The notes: generated by a model not told the origin, from the letters alone. A stretch of DNA of 35,119 bases from Mycobacterium sp. NS-7484 (GCF_001953975.1 NZ_MBEJ01000052.1:1-35119), one strand, 5' to 3'; positions 1 through 8,555 are shown, counted from the first letter of the stretch. Made by a program: numbers and translations.

Positions 1-64
1 GGCCCGCAAAGACCCCCGCAATGGCGGTCACCATCGCGACCAGCACCCGACTGAATGCCTTCAT
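1..64 (-). CDS. N-terminal start of a secreted or membrane protein, truncated by window edge
   Basis: An ATG on the minus strand at 62-64 opens a frame running off the left edge. It reads M-K-A-F-S-R-V-L-V-A-M-V-T-A-I-A-G-V-F-A-G, a lysine/arginine start followed by an uninterrupted hydrophobic stretch, as in a Sec signal peptide. The sequence GGGAGA lies two bases upstream of the ATG on that strand and could be the ribosome binding site, though it is close. Only 21 residues are visible, so neither family nor function can be named. Confidence 0.5.
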   Translation of the reverse strand, partial: MKAFSRVLVAMVTAIAGVFAG

Positions 65-693
65 GTTCTCCCTAGCTACGCCGGTGATTTCTTCGTCTTC
101 CACCAACCAGGAACACGTGCAGAGATGCATCCGCATAAGGCGCGATTAGGGGCGCCTCATCCGGTTCTCACGCCGTGCTCATGATTGGCACGAGAAACGT
201 AACCGGGTGGCACCGGGGCAGCAACGGCTGCGGGTTTTCGGCCGATGCACGGTACGAAGACTGATACAAATTTGCTGAAACGACCCCGACGAACATCACA
301 CCACCGCCGGGGAACTCCTGGGCATCTAGACGTATGCAAATCGGCCACGCGCCGCCGCACCACTCCACCCCGCGCCAAGACATGCGGCTCGAACTGCGGT
401 TACACGGGTTCTCCTGCGGGCACACCACGCAATCACGCTGAGCCGAATCATTGCCGTCGGCACCGTCAATTTCCGGCGTCCCGGCGTCGCCCGCCCCGAG
501 TTTGCGATTGCTGTGTAAACACCCGATTACGCGGCCCCGGGAGTCGGATTAACTGCACAGCCGCAGATCGACCCCGTTGACCGGCTGCCGATATTCCAGT
601 TTGTGGTCGACATCACACTTCGGGCCTGTGAAATCCCCTTGCGTCGCCCCGTCTTGGCGGGCACTCAACTGCCAGATCGGGCGTTATGCCGAT
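65..693. other. Intergenic stretch, no gene recognised
   Basis: This stretch separates the leftward truncated gene from the rightward zinc-ribbon gene. Several short open frames exist on both strands, but their translations are arginine- and proline-rich, mutually overlapping and contain no motif I recognise, as expected for antisense frames in GC-rich DNA. It should hold the two divergent promoters, but I cannot place a convincing -35/-10 pair. I saw no tRNA or long inverted repeat in it. Confidence 0.45.
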
Positions 694-1032
694 ATGAGCA
701 TCCCGCCATATGAACCCCCGAAGTCCAGCCCGTCGCCCGGGGTCGGCAACACCTTGCTGTGCCCGAAGTGCGCCGGGGTCATGAAGACCTATGAGCGCAA
801 CGGCATCCATCTGGAGCAATGCGACACCTGCCGGGGCATCTTCCTGGATTTCGGCGAGCTCGAGGCGCTCACTCAGATGGAGAACCGGTTCGTCCAGGCA
901 CCGCCGCCACCGGCACCGCCGGCGCATCCGGGTTACCAACAGAGTTACTCCGACTACGGGCCGGGCTGGGGACACCGCGGCAACAGGCACTATCGCAAAC
1001 AGGGCTTCGGGCGGCTGTTCTTCTCCAGCTGA
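694..1032 (+). CDS. Small zf-TFIIB-type zinc-ribbon protein
   Basis: The 112-residue product has a zinc ribbon with two Cys pairs: C-P-K-C at residues 23-26 and C-D-T-C at 43-46. These are followed by R-G-I-F-L-D-F-G-E-L-E, the signature of the bacterial zf-TFIIB domain (PF13453). The tail is low complexity, first proline/alanine then glycine/tyrosine/histidine, and ends in F-F-S-S. The frame is open back to 577, but I chose ATG 694 because the domain begins soon after and the extra N-terminus has no family resemblance. No clear Shine-Dalgarno precedes it. The role of these proteins is unknown; a zinc-stabilised scaffold is only a guess. The last 43 bp overlap the convergent phosphotransferase gene. 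Confidence 0.8.
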   Translation: MSIPPYEPPKSSPSPGVGNTLLCPKCAGVMKTYERNGIHLEQCDTCRGIFLDFGELEALTQMENRFVQAPPPPAPPAHPGYQQSYSDYGPGWGHRGNRHYRKQGFGRLFFSS

Positions 1033-1769
1033 GGCATCCTCGCGCAGGCCGCCGCCAGCAATTCGTCGTCGGGATCATTGCCCGCTGACTGAATGACGGC
1101 GGCCCGGGCGAAGGGCTCCAGCACCGGCCACGGATCCCCCGGCGGCAGCGCCGGCCCGCCCGCCTCCCGGTAGGCGTCGAGGAACTGCCGCCAATCGGAG
1201 TCGGGCATCAACCCGGCCGCCCAAAATCCAGCCGGACGCGCCAGATCCCAAGCGGGATCGCCCATCCCGAGATCGTCGACGTCGATGAGTTGCCAGCGCC
1301 CGTCGTACCGACCCACTTGCCCCAAGTGGAAGTCGCCGTGCACGAGCGTCTGTGGCCGTCCGGCAGAACCAGGCCGCCACGCGTCGTCCGGCAGCCCCGC
1401 CGCGGCACCTACAACCGCGTGGCCACCATGGCGTCGAGCACGACCGACCGCGCGGCGCAGCCTGGCCGGCCAGCCATGCGGTGGCAGACGTTCGGCGACC
1501 GGTTCGTTGTGCAGGGCCGCCAGTAGCCGGGCGACGTCCGCCCACGGCACCGATTCAGGTTGTGCTGCAAGCGTTTCGACGAGCGGCCACCGCGTCAGCC
1601 AGCGGTCGCTCACCGCCACGGGCAGATCGGACAACGGACTCACCAGGGCGTCGACCCGGCCGGCCGTTCGGAGCCGGACCCGCAGTGCGCGCGGGTCGGT
1701 GCCCGGCCGGTGCAGCTTGTCCACGATGGCCCCGCGCACCGTGACGTCTGCACCCGACCGCGTCTGCAC
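990..1769 (-). CDS. Aminoglycoside-phosphotransferase-family (APH-like) protein
   Basis: The 259-residue protein has the kinase catalytic loop H-G-D-F-H-L-G-Q at residues 144-151 (H-G-D-x4-N in the family, with Gln replacing Asn) and the metal-binding segment I-D-V-D-D-L-G-M-G-D-P at 162-172. A W-D-L-A-R-P motif follows, as in APH and choline-kinase-like enzymes. The substrate cannot be read from sequence; most chromosomal mycobacterial members are not proven resistance genes. The start is GTG 1769. It lies 20 bp after the stop of the CMD gene on the same strand, so the two probably form an operon. Its 3' end overlaps the zinc-ribbon gene tail to tail. Confidence 0.8.
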   Translation of the reverse strand: MQTRSGADVTVRGAIVDKLHRPGTDPRALRVRLRTAGRVDALVSPLSDLPVAVSDRWLTRWPLVETLAAQPESVPWADVARLLAALHNEPVAERLPPHGWPARLRRAVGRARRHGGHAVVGAAAGLPDDAWRPGSAGRPQTLVHGDFHLGQVGRYDGRWQLIDVDDLGMGDPAWDLARPAGFWAAGLMPDSDWRQFLDAYREAGGPALPPGDPWPVLEPFARAAVIQSAGNDPDDELLAAACARMPQLEKNSRPKPCLR

Positions 1770-1789
1770 CTCTTCAGTCTGCCGCGAGT

Positions 1790-2260
1790 TCAGCGGCGCG
1801 GGGGAACCGATTTTGCGACTGCGTTGATCCTGTTCCAGGCATTGATCGTCACTGCCATGGCGACAACCTGGCCGAGTTCATGTTCGGTGAACGCCGCAGC
1901 CGCGCGGGCGTAGACCGCGTCGGATACCGGCCCGCCGGTCAGGTCGGTGATGGCCTCGGTCAGTGCGAAGGCCGCCTTCTCCTGCTCGGTGAACAGATCG
2001 CCGGCTTCCTCCCAGGCGGCGATCAGGGACAGCCGCTGCTCGGCCTCCCCGTTCTGGCGGGCGTCGTGGGTGTGCATGTCGAGGCAGAACGCGCAGCGGT
2101 TCAACTGCGAGGCGCGGATCTTGATCAGCTCGGCGATGGTCGGGTCGACGTCTTTGGACGCCGCATTCGACAGCGTCATCATCGCGTCGTAAAGCCCCGG
2201 CGATGCCTTGTAGATCTTGAGTCGGTCGACGGCGGCGGCGGGTTCGAGTGTCTGTGTCAT
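1790..2260 (-). CDS. Carboxymuconolactone decarboxylase / AhpD-like protein
   Basis: The 156-residue protein carries the AhpD-type redox signature: a Glu in A-E-L-I-K-I-R-A-S-Q, then C-A-F-C-L-D-M-H (Cys-x2-Cys-x3-His). Proteins of this CMD family are often peroxidase-like thiol enzymes, and the conserved Cys pair and His fit that rather than lactone decarboxylation. Physiological substrate unknown. I chose ATG 2260 (M-T-Q-T-L-E-P) rather than more upstream starts, because the upstream extension is antisense to the MocR gene and unlike the family. Divergent MocR regulators commonly neighbour CMD genes in actinobacteria, so control by the adjacent regulator is a reasonable inference. The phosphotransferase follows on the same strand. 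Confidence 0.88.
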   Translation of the reverse strand: MTQTLEPAAAVDRLKIYKASPGLYDAMMTLSNAASKDVDPTIAELIKIRASQLNRCAFCLDMHTHDARQNGEAEQRLSLIAAWEEAGDLFTEQEKAAFALTEAITDLTGGPVSDAVYARAAAAFTEHELGQVVAMAVTINAWNRINAVAKSVPPRR

Positions 2261-2309
2261 GGCCACTACGCTAAGCCCGAAAATACCGCGTAGGTGGTTC
2301 AATATCGAC

Positions 2310-3737
2310 GTGACTTCGCGGGCCAATTTCGGCGGTCGGGATCTACACCTCGATCTGCGCGCGGTGATCGAACCGGGTAGCCGCACCGCTCGGGACCAGC
2401 TGATCACCGCACTTCGGGACGCCATCCGAACCGGCCGGTTGAGCACCGACACCCGGCTGCCACCGTCACGCACGTTGGCTGTCGACCTCGGTTTGGCCCG
2501 CAACACCGTTGCCGAGGCCTATGCCGAGCTGGTCGCCGAGGGCTGGCTGGCCTCCCGGCAGGGTGCAGGCACCTGGGTGGCGCGAGGCACCGCCCCGCGG
2601 CAGGCCCCGCGGCCGCGGCGGGTCCCCGCCCTCCCCAGGCACAACCTGATGCCCGGCTCCCCCGATGTGTCGGAGTTCCCGCGGTCCGCGTGGTTGACGT
2701 CAGCACGCCGGGCCGTCACGAACGCCCCGGTGTCGGCGCTGCGGATGGGTGATCCGCGCGGACCGGCGCCGCTGCGTGAAGCCCTGGCCGAGTATCTCGG
2801 TCGGGTCCGTGGCGTACGCGCCTCTCCGGAATCGATCGTCATCTGTTCGGGCGTGCGTGACGGCGTCGACCTGCTGGGTCGGGTGCTGGGCACCGCGCGG
2901 CCCATCGCAGTAGAAGCCCACGGGCTCTTCATCTTTCGCGATGCGCTCGGGGCGCTCGGCGTGCCTACCACGCCGATCGGCGTCGACGAGCACGGTGCGG
3001 TGGTCACCGATCTGGATCACCTCGACACCCCGGCGGTACTACTCACTCCCGCGCATCAGAGCCCGTTCGGCATGGCCCTGCATCCGACGCGGCGCACCGC
3101 GGTCATCGACTGGGCCCAGCGCACCGGTGGATACGTGGTGGACGACGACTACGACGGTGAATTCCGGTATGACCGACAGCCGATCGGCGCGCTGCAGCCC
3201 CTGAACCCCGAGCGGGTGGTGTATCTCGGCTCGGTCAGCAAGAGCATGGCCCAAGTCATGCGGGTGGGCTGGATGGTGCTGCCCGACGCGCTGATCGATC
3301 CCGTGATCGCGGCGGCGGGCGGGGCGCAGTACCACGTGGATGCGCTCACCGCGCTCACCCTCGCCGACTTCATCCACAGCGGCGGTTATGACCGGCACGT
3401 CCGGCGGATGCGTAACCGCTACCGGCGTCGCCGCGACGCGCTGGTCAAGGCGCTGAGCGGGTTCGACCTCGACATCGGTGGACTGTCGGCGGGCGTCAAC
3501 ATGCTGCTGACGCTGCCCGACGGGGCCGAACCCGAGGTCCTGCGCCGCGCCGGTGAGGCCGGTATCGCGTTGATCGGGCTGTCGATCATGCGGCATCCGC
3601 AGGCCGGACCGGACATCCCCGATCCCGACGGGGTCATCGTCGGATTCGGAGCCCCGGCCGAGCATGCCTTCGGTCCCGCGGTCGACGCGTTGTGCCGGGT
3701 GCTGGCGGATACGTTGCGTCAGGAGTGCCCTCGCTAA
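2310..3737 (+). CDS. MocR/PdxR-type transcriptional regulator (GntR HTH + aminotransferase domain)
   Basis: An N-terminal GntR winged helix spans about residues 20-90 (A-R-D-Q-L-I-T-A-L-R through R-Q-G-A-G-T-W-V). It is joined to a fold-type I aminotransferase domain to the C-terminus, the MocR architecture. The PLP-binding lysine is visible in G-S-V-S-K-S-M at about residue 311, and D-D-D-Y-D-G-E-F-R-Y holds the aspartate expected near the PLP ring. The protein is 475 residues from GTG 2310 (V-T-S-R-A-N-F-G-G-R-D). An alternative ATG at 2259 would overlap the divergent CMD start codon, leaving no promoter space, so I prefer 2310. Such regulators sense PLP or amino compounds. The likely target is the divergent CMD-phosphotransferase pair, perhaps also itself and gtrA. 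Confidence 0.88.
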   Translation: MTSRANFGGRDLHLDLRAVIEPGSRTARDQLITALRDAIRTGRLSTDTRLPPSRTLAVDLGLARNTVAEAYAELVAEGWLASRQGAGTWVARGTAPRQAPRPRRVPALPRHNLMPGSPDVSEFPRSAWLTSARRAVTNAPVSALRMGDPRGPAPLREALAEYLGRVRGVRASPESIVICSGVRDGVDLLGRVLGTARPIAVEAHGLFIFRDALGALGVPTTPIGVDEHGAVVTDLDHLDTPAVLLTPAHQSPFGMALHPTRRTAVIDWAQRTGGYVVDDDYDGEFRYDRQPIGALQPLNPERVVYLGSVSKSMAQVMRVGWMVLPDALIDPVIAAAGGAQYHVDALTALTLADFIHSGGYDRHVRRMRNRYRRRRDALVKALSGFDLDIGGLSAGVNMLLTLPDGAEPEVLRRAGEAGIALIGLSIMRHPQAGPDIPDPDGVIVGFGAPAEHAFGPAVDALCRVLADTLRQECPR

Positions 3738-3740
3738 GCT
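3735..3740 (+). promoter_or_regulatory. Candidate -10 element (TAAGCT) for leaderless gtrA-like gene
   Basis: TAAGCT fits the mycobacterial -10 consensus TANNNT and ends six bases before GTG 3747, the geometry of a leaderless transcript. It overlaps the MocR stop codon. No convincing -35 is seen, so this is tentative. Confidence 0.35.
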
Positions 3741-3746
3741 GCCTGA

Positions 3747-4160
3747 GTGGCTGAGCCCGTAATGTCGCCGACCCTGGACCTCAAGACGCAGGCGTTCCGG
3801 TTCATCGTGACCGGCGGCTTTTCGGCGATCGTGGACTTCGGGCTGTACGTCCTGCTCTACAAGGCCTTCGGCTTACAGGTCGACCTGGCCAAGACGATCG
3901 GCTTCATCGCCGGCACCACCACCGCTTACCTGATCAACCGGCGCTGGACCTTCCAAGCGCCGCCGAGCACCGCCCGGTTCATCGCGGTATGGGTGCTCTA
4001 CCTGGTCACCTTCGCCGTCCAGGTGGGGCTCAACCACCTCGTGCTGCACCTGGCCGAGTACCGGTCCTGGGCGGTTCCGGTGGCCTTCATCATCGCCCAG
4101 GGCACCGCGACGGTGATCAACTTCATCGTGCAGCGCGCAGTGATCTTCAAATTGCATTGA
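3747..4160 (+). CDS. GtrA-family membrane protein, Rv3789 orthologue
   Basis: A small polytopic protein of about 137 residues with four hydrophobic segments. The motif [16 protein letters not shown] and the segments [10 protein letters not shown] and [10 protein letters not shown] identify the GtrA family and closely match Rv3789, which precedes dprE1 in M. tuberculosis. Rv3789 was first proposed to reorient decaprenylphosphoryl arabinose across the membrane and later to anchor or recruit AftA; the mechanism is disputed. GTG 3747 is taken as the start because of the -10-like TAAGCT just upstream. ATG 3762 is the alternative. It begins 9 bp after the MocR gene, which may therefore share its transcript. 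Confidence 0.85.
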   Translation: MAEPVMSPTLDLKTQAFRFIVTGGFSAIVDFGLYVLLYKAFGLQVDLAKTIGFIAGTTTAYLINRRWTFQAPPSTARFIAVWVLYLVTFAVQVGLNHLVLHLAEYRSWAVPVAFIIAQGTATVINFIVQRAVIFKLH

Positions 4161-4181
4161 GGGTGTCTGCAGCCGCAGCCG

Positions 4182-4238
4182 CGAGAGTGACGCCATGGTT
4201 GCTCTGCGGGCGGTGCAGCGACCATGGCGTCACTCTCG
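4182..4238. repeat. 18-bp perfect inverted repeat between gtrA-like gene and dprE1
   Basis: The arm cgagagtgacgccatggt at 4182-4199 is repeated as its exact reverse complement at 4221-4238, with a 21-nt loop. It starts 21 bp after the gtrA-like stop codon. It could act as a terminator-like stem-loop, but no T-tract follows. It may equally be a member of a dispersed palindromic repeat family. Confidence 0.85.
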
Positions 4239-4281
4239 GCGTTCATAGACTCAACCGGGCGGGGCGCAGGCTACTGCCGGG

Positions 4282-4287
4282 TACTCT
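4282..4287 (+). promoter_or_regulatory. Candidate -10 element (TACTCT) for dprE1
   Basis: TACTCT, preceded by GGG, matches TANNNT and lies eight bases before ATG 4296. It would give an almost leaderless dprE1 mRNA started downstream of the palindrome. No good -35 is visible. Confidence 0.35.
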
Positions 4288-4295
4288 CCTTAGCG

Positions 4296-5678
4296 ATGTC
4301 GACTACCGATCTGCCGACCACTCCCAAGCGCCTGACAGGCTGGGGCCGGACCGCACCGACCGTGGCACAGGTGCTCTCTACCAGCGATCCCGAACTGATC
4401 GTCAAGGCCGTCACGCAGGCCGCCGAGCAGAAGGACCGTGGTGTGATCGCCCGCGGTCTGGGTCGCTCCTACGGCGACAACGCGCAGAACGGCGGCGGGC
4501 TCGTCATCGACATGTCGGAACTCAACCAGATCCATTCGATGGACGCCGAAACCTGCCTGGTGGACGTCGACGGTGGAGTCAACCTCGACCAGTTGATGCG
4601 GGCCGCGCTACCGCTCGGGCTGTGGGTGCCGGTGCTTCCCGGCACGCGCCAGGTCACCATCGGCGGGGCCATCGGCTGTGACATCCACGGGAAAAACCAC
4701 CACAGCGCGGGCAGCTTCGGCAACCACGTCCGCAGCATGGACCTGTTGACCGCCGACGGCCAGATCCGCAAGCTCACCCCGGACGGCGATGAGTCCGAGC
4801 TGTTCTGGGCTACCGTCGGCGGCAACGGCCTGACCGGCATCATCCTGCGCGCGACGATCGAGATGACGCCGACCGAGACGGCCTACTTCATCGCCGACGG
4901 CGATGTCACGCACACGCTCGACGAGACCATCGCCTTCCACAGCGACGGCTCCGAGGACAACTACACCTATTCGTCGGCCTGGTTCGACGCGATCAGTGCC
5001 CCGCCGAAGCTCGGCCGCGCCGCGATCTCGCGGGGCTCGCTGGCGACGCTGGACCAGCTCCCCAAGAAGCTGCAGAAAAATCCGCTCAAATTCGATGCGC
5101 CGCAACTACTTACGTTGCCCGACGTGTTTCCCAACGGGTTGGCCAACAAGTACACCTTCGGCCCGATCGGCGAGCTCTGGTACCGCAAATCGGGCACCTA
5201 CCGCAACAAGGTGCAGAACCTGACGCAGTTCTACCATCCGCTGGACATGTTCGGTGAGTGGAACCGGGCCTACGGACCGGCGGGGTTTGCGCAGTACCAG
5301 TTCGTGGTGCCCACCGAGGCCGTCGACGAGTTCAAGCGCATCATCTACGACATCCAGCGCTCCGGGCACTACTCGTTCCTCAACGTGTTCAAGCTGTTCG
5401 GCCCCGGCAACCGGGCGCCACTGAGCTTCCCGATCCCGGGCTGGAACGTCTGCGTGGACTTCCCCGTCAAGGCGGGAGTCGGTGAGTTTCTCACCGAATT
5501 GGACCGGCGCGTGCTGGAATTCGGGGGCAGGCTCTACACCGCCAAGGACTCGCGCACCACGGCCGAGATGTTCCACGCCATGTACCCACGCATCGACGAG
5601 TGGATCGCGGTGCGCCGCAAGGTCGACCCCGACGGCTTGTTCGTCTCGGACATGGCCCGTCGGCTGGAGCTCGTCTAG
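4296..5678 (+). CDS. dprE1: Decaprenylphosphoryl-beta-D-ribose 2'-oxidase DprE1
   Basis: FAD-dependent enzyme that oxidises decaprenylphosphoryl ribose at C2', the first half of the epimerisation giving decaprenylphosphoryl arabinose, the donor for all cell-wall arabinan. The 460-residue product matches M. tuberculosis DprE1 (461 aa) throughout. The FAD-binding half includes [22 protein letters not shown] and [12 protein letters not shown], which contains the flavin-attachment region of this VAO-type family. Cys386 (N-V-C-V-D-F-P) corresponds to Cys387, the residue trapped by benzothiazinones, and is intact. ATG 4296 places T-G-W-G-R-T-A-P at the family position. Unlike in M. tuberculosis, its partner dprE2 is not adjacent; furA-katG intervenes. 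Confidence 0.97.
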   Translation: MSTTDLPTTPKRLTGWGRTAPTVAQVLSTSDPELIVKAVTQAAEQKDRGVIARGLGRSYGDNAQNGGGLVIDMSELNQIHSMDAETCLVDVDGGVNLDQLMRAALPLGLWVPVLPGTRQVTIGGAIGCDIHGKNHHSAGSFGNHVRSMDLLTADGQIRKLTPDGDESELFWATVGGNGLTGIILRATIEMTPTETAYFIADGDVTHTLDETIAFHSDGSEDNYTYSSAWFDAISAPPKLGRAAISRGSLATLDQLPKKLQKNPLKFDAPQLLTLPDVFPNGLANKYTFGPIGELWYRKSGTYRNKVQNLTQFYHPLDMFGEWNRAYGPAGFAQYQFVVPTEAVDEFKRIIYDIQRSGHYSFLNVFKLFGPGNRAPLSFPIPGWNVCVDFPVKAGVGEFLTELDRRVLEFGGRLYTAKDSRTTAEMFHAMYPRIDEWIAVRRKVDPDGLFVSDMARRLELV

Positions 5679-5709
5679 CTGCTGTCGGCCGGTCAGTGTG
5701 ATCGCCGAG

Positions 5710-5757
5710 ATTGCATCCAGGGACAGGATTCCCTCGGATTTTGTCCCTGGATGCAAT
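5710..5757. repeat. 16-bp perfect inverted repeat downstream of dprE1
   Basis: attgcatccagggaca at 5710-5725 is mirrored exactly at 5742-5757 around a 16-nt loop. It starts 31 bp after the dprE1 stop and is the second long palindrome bracketing that gene. A transcription-ending or RNA-stabilising role is possible. The lack of a T-tract and the length also fit a dispersed repeat. Confidence 0.85.
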
Positions 5758-5825
5758 TTGGGCGCACTTCGTGCGGCTGGATCGGGTCCGGCCCAACAAG
5801 CGGAATCGGCGCGAGAAGTTTATTC

Positions 5826-5854
5826 TTGACTAAGTCCAGAAAACGGGCCAGACT
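5826..5854 (+). promoter_or_regulatory. furA-katG promoter with probable FurA operator
   Basis: TTGACT at 5826-5831 and CAGACT at 5849-5854 are separated by 17 bp, a good sigma-A-type arrangement. The -10 ends seven bases before GTG 5862, so the transcript is probably leaderless. The AT-rich block around 5818-5843 matches the kind of site at which mycobacterial FurA is known to repress its own promoter. Binding here is inferred. Confidence 0.65.
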
Positions 5855-5861
5855 CGGTTCC

Positions 5862-6293
5862 GTGGCGACGACCTCGGACTTCCAGCAGATGCTGCGGAGT
5901 GCCGACATGCGGGTGACCCGTCCACGAGTGTCGGTGCTGCACGCGGTTTTTGCCCATCCACACGCCGACACCGACACGATCATCCGTGCGGTACGTGAGG
6001 AACTGCCCGAGGTTTCCCATCAAGCCGTCTATGACTCGTTGCACGCCCTCACCGCAGCCCAGCTGGTACGGCGCATCCAACCGTCGGGCTCGGTGGCTCG
6101 GTACGAATCTCGCATCGGCGACAACCACCACCACGTCGTGTGCCGATCGTGTGGCGCGATAGCCGATGTCGACTGCGCGGCCGGGTCGGCCCCATGCCTG
6201 ACCGCGTCGACAGACCACGGTTTCGAGATCGACGAAGCCGAGGTCATCTATTGGGGCCTGTGCCCCGAATGTTCCACTGCTCCAACTGGATAA
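5862..6293 (+). CDS. furA: Fur-family repressor FurA
   Basis: The 143-residue protein is the FurA type that represses its own operon with katG and responds to oxidative stress and metal. The N-terminal winged helix is visible (V-T-R-P-R-V-S-V-L-H-A-V and S-H-Q-A-V-Y-D-S-L-H-A-L). The metal and dimer region has G-D-N-H-H-H-V-V-C-R-S-C-G, giving the His cluster and first Cys pair, and ends with W-G-L-C-P-E-C, the second pair. It aligns along its length with M. tuberculosis FurA. GTG 5862 (V-A-T-T-S-D-F) is chosen because the promoter ends just before it and the upstream frame has no family similarity. katG follows after 33 bp. Confidence 0.95.
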   Translation: MATTSDFQQMLRSADMRVTRPRVSVLHAVFAHPHADTDTIIRAVREELPEVSHQAVYDSLHALTAAQLVRRIQPSGSVARYESRIGDNHHHVVCRSCGAIADVDCAAGSAPCLTASTDHGFEIDEAEVIYWGLCPECSTAPTG

Positions 6294-6326
6294 ACCCTTA
6301 ACCCGCCAGCCCCGGAAAGGATTGCC

Positions 6327-8534
6327 ATGACTGAAGCCGAAACCCATCCCCCGATCGGTGAATCTCAGACGGAACCCGCCGAAACCGGCTGTCCCATGCG
6401 GATCAAGCCGCCCGTCGAGGGTGGGAGCAACCGCGACTGGTGGCCCAATGCAGTGAACCTCAAGATCCTGCAGAAGAACCCGCCGGCCATCGATCCGATG
6501 GACGAGGGGTACGACTACCGCGAGGCCGTCAAGACCCTCGATGTCGACGAGTTGGCCCGCGATTTCGACGCCCTGCTGACCGATTCCCAGGAGTGGTGGC
6601 CGGCCGACTTCGGGCACTACGGACCGCTTTTCGTCCGGATGGCCTGGCACGCCGCGGGCACCTACCGGGTCGAGGACGGCCGGGGCGGCGGCGGACGCGG
6701 CATGCAGCGCTTCGCCCCGCTGAACAGCTGGCCGGACAACGTGAGCCTGGACAAGGCGCGCCGTCTGCTCTGGCCGATCAAGAAGAAGTACGGCAAGAAG
6801 CTGTCCTGGTCCGACCTGATCGTGTACGCCGGCAACCGGGCCATGGAGCACATGGGCTTCAAGACGGCCGGTTTCGCGTTCGGTCGCCCGGATTACTGGG
6901 AGCCCGAGGAGGACATCTACTGGGGCGCCGAGGCCGAGTGGCTGGGATCGCAGGACCGCTACGCCGGCTCCGACGGTGACCGGACCAAGCTCGAGAACCC
7001 GCTGGGCGCCAGCCACATGGGCTTGATCTACGTCAATCCCGAAGGCCCCGAAGGAAATCCGGACTACCTGGCCGCCGCCATCGACATCCGCGAGACCTTC
7101 GGCCGCATGGCGATGAACGACGTGGAGACCGCCGCCCTGATCGTCGGCGGGCACACCTTCGGAAAGACCCACGGTGCCACCGACATCGAGAACGGCGTCG
7201 AGCCCGAGGCCGCCCCGCTCGAGCAGATGGGGCTGGGCTGGGCCAACCCTGGTCTCGGCAACGACACCGTCAGCAGCGGCCTGGAGGTGACCTGGACCCA
7301 CACCCCCACCAAGTGGGACAACAGCTTCCTGGAGATCCTCTACAGCAACGAGTGGGAGCTGTTCAAGAGCCCGCAGGGCGCAAACCAGTGGCGGCCCAAG
7401 GACAACGGTTGGGCCAACTCGGTGCCGCGGGCGCAGGGCACCGGCAAGACCCACCCCGCCATGCTCACCACCGACCTGTCGATGCGGTTCGACCCGATCT
7501 ACGGGGAGATCACCCGCCGCTGGCTGGATCACCCCGAGGAGCTGGCGCAGGAATACGCGAAGGCCTGGTTCAAGCTGATCCACCGCGACATGGGCCCGGT
7601 GACCCGCTACCTCGGTCCGCTCGTGCCCGAGCAGACCTGGCTGTGGCAGGACATCATCCCGGCCGGCAAGCCGCTGTCCGACGCCGATGTCGCCACCCTG
7701 AAGGCGGCGATCGCGGAGTCGGGTCTGACCACCCAGCAGCTGATCGACACCGCGTGGAAGGCGGCGGCCTCGTACCGCTCCAGTGACATGCGTGGCGGCG
7801 CGAACGGCGGCCGGATCCGGCTGCAGCCTCAGCTCGGCTGGGAGGTCAACGAACCCGACGAGCTGGCTCAGGTGATCGGCAAGCTCGAAGAGATCCAGGC
7901 CGCCTCGAACATCGAGGTGTCCTTCGCCGACCTGGTGGTGCTCGGCGGTGTCGTCGGCCTCGAAAGGGCGATCAAGGACGCCGGTTTCGACGTCGCGGTG
8001 CCCTTCACCTCGGGTCGCGGCGACGCCACCCAGGAGCAGACGGACGTCGATTCGTTCGCCTACCTCGAACCCAAGGGCGACGGCTTCCGCAACTTCGTGG
8101 CCAAGGGTGACAGCCTGCCGGCCGAGTACCGGCTGATCGACCGGGCCAACCTGCTGGGCCTGTCGGCTCCGGAGATGACGGTGCTGATCGGTGGTCTGCG
8201 GGTACTGGGCGCCAACCATGGCGGTTCCGATCTCGGGGTGCTGACGGACCGCAAGGGGCAGTTGACCAACGACTACTTCGTCAACCTCACCGACATGGGC
8301 ACCAAGTGGGCCCCGGCACCGGCCGACGACGGCACCTACGTCGGCGTCGACCGGGCCAGCGGCTCGCCGAAGTGGACCGCCAGTCGCGTCGACCTGCTGT
8401 TCGGCTCGAACTCGCAACTGCGGGCCCTGGCCGAGGTCTACGCCGAGGACGATTCCAAGGAGAAGTTCGTCAAGGACTTCGTCGCGGCATGGACCAAGGT
8501 GATGGACGCCGACCGGTTCGACTTGGAAGCCTGA
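6327..8534 (+). CDS. katG: Catalase-peroxidase KatG
   Basis: Haem-dependent bifunctional catalase-peroxidase (735 aa, usual length about 740) that destroys peroxide and activates isoniazid. Distal active-site residues are Arg104, Trp107 and His108 in [11 protein letters not shown]. The proximal haem ligand is His276 in [10 protein letters not shown]. The family's covalent adduct should form from Trp107, Tyr235 (G-L-I-Y-V-N-P-E-G) and Met261 (R-M-A-M-N-D). Ser317 in V-S-S-G-L-E-V is the equivalent of M. tuberculosis Ser315, so the common resistance position is wild type. AAGGA six bases before ATG 6327 is a good ribosome site. It is co-transcribed with furA, and a hairpin follows the stop. Confidence 0.97.
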   Translation: MTEAETHPPIGESQTEPAETGCPMRIKPPVEGGSNRDWWPNAVNLKILQKNPPAIDPMDEGYDYREAVKTLDVDELARDFDALLTDSQEWWPADFGHYGPLFVRMAWHAAGTYRVEDGRGGGGRGMQRFAPLNSWPDNVSLDKARRLLWPIKKKYGKKLSWSDLIVYAGNRAMEHMGFKTAGFAFGRPDYWEPEEDIYWGAEAEWLGSQDRYAGSDGDRTKLENPLGASHMGLIYVNPEGPEGNPDYLAAAIDIRETFGRMAMNDVETAALIVGGHTFGKTHGATDIENGVEPEAAPLEQMGLGWANPGLGNDTVSSGLEVTWTHTPTKWDNSFLEILYSNEWELFKSPQGANQWRPKDNGWANSVPRAQGTGKTHPAMLTTDLSMRFDPIYGEITRRWLDHPEELAQEYAKAWFKLIHRDMGPVTRYLGPLVPEQTWLWQDIIPAGKPLSDADVATLKAAIAESGLTTQQLIDTAWKAAASYRSSDMRGGANGGRIRLQPQLGWEVNEPDELAQVIGKLEEIQAASNIEVSFADLVVLGGVVGLERAIKDAGFDVAVPFTSGRGDATQEQTDVDSFAYLEPKGDGFRNFVAKGDSLPAEYRLIDRANLLGLSAPEMTVLIGGLRVLGANHGGSDLGVLTDRKGQLTNDYFVNLTDMGTKWAPAPADDGTYVGVDRASGSPKWTASRVDLLFGSNSQLRALAEVYAEDDSKEKFVKDFVAAWTKVMDADRFDLEA

Positions 8535-8555
8535 TCGGCTGACCGACGAGTAAGG

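Noticed and set aside
245..580. Plus-strand open frame of 111 codons in the left intergenic stretch
   Set aside because: The product is rich in Arg, Pro and Thr with no family signature or ribosome site, as expected for chance frames in GC-rich DNA.
2259..2309. ATG 2259 as the MocR start
   Set aside because: It would overlap the divergent CMD start codon and leave no room for promoters. The family N-terminus fits GTG 2310.
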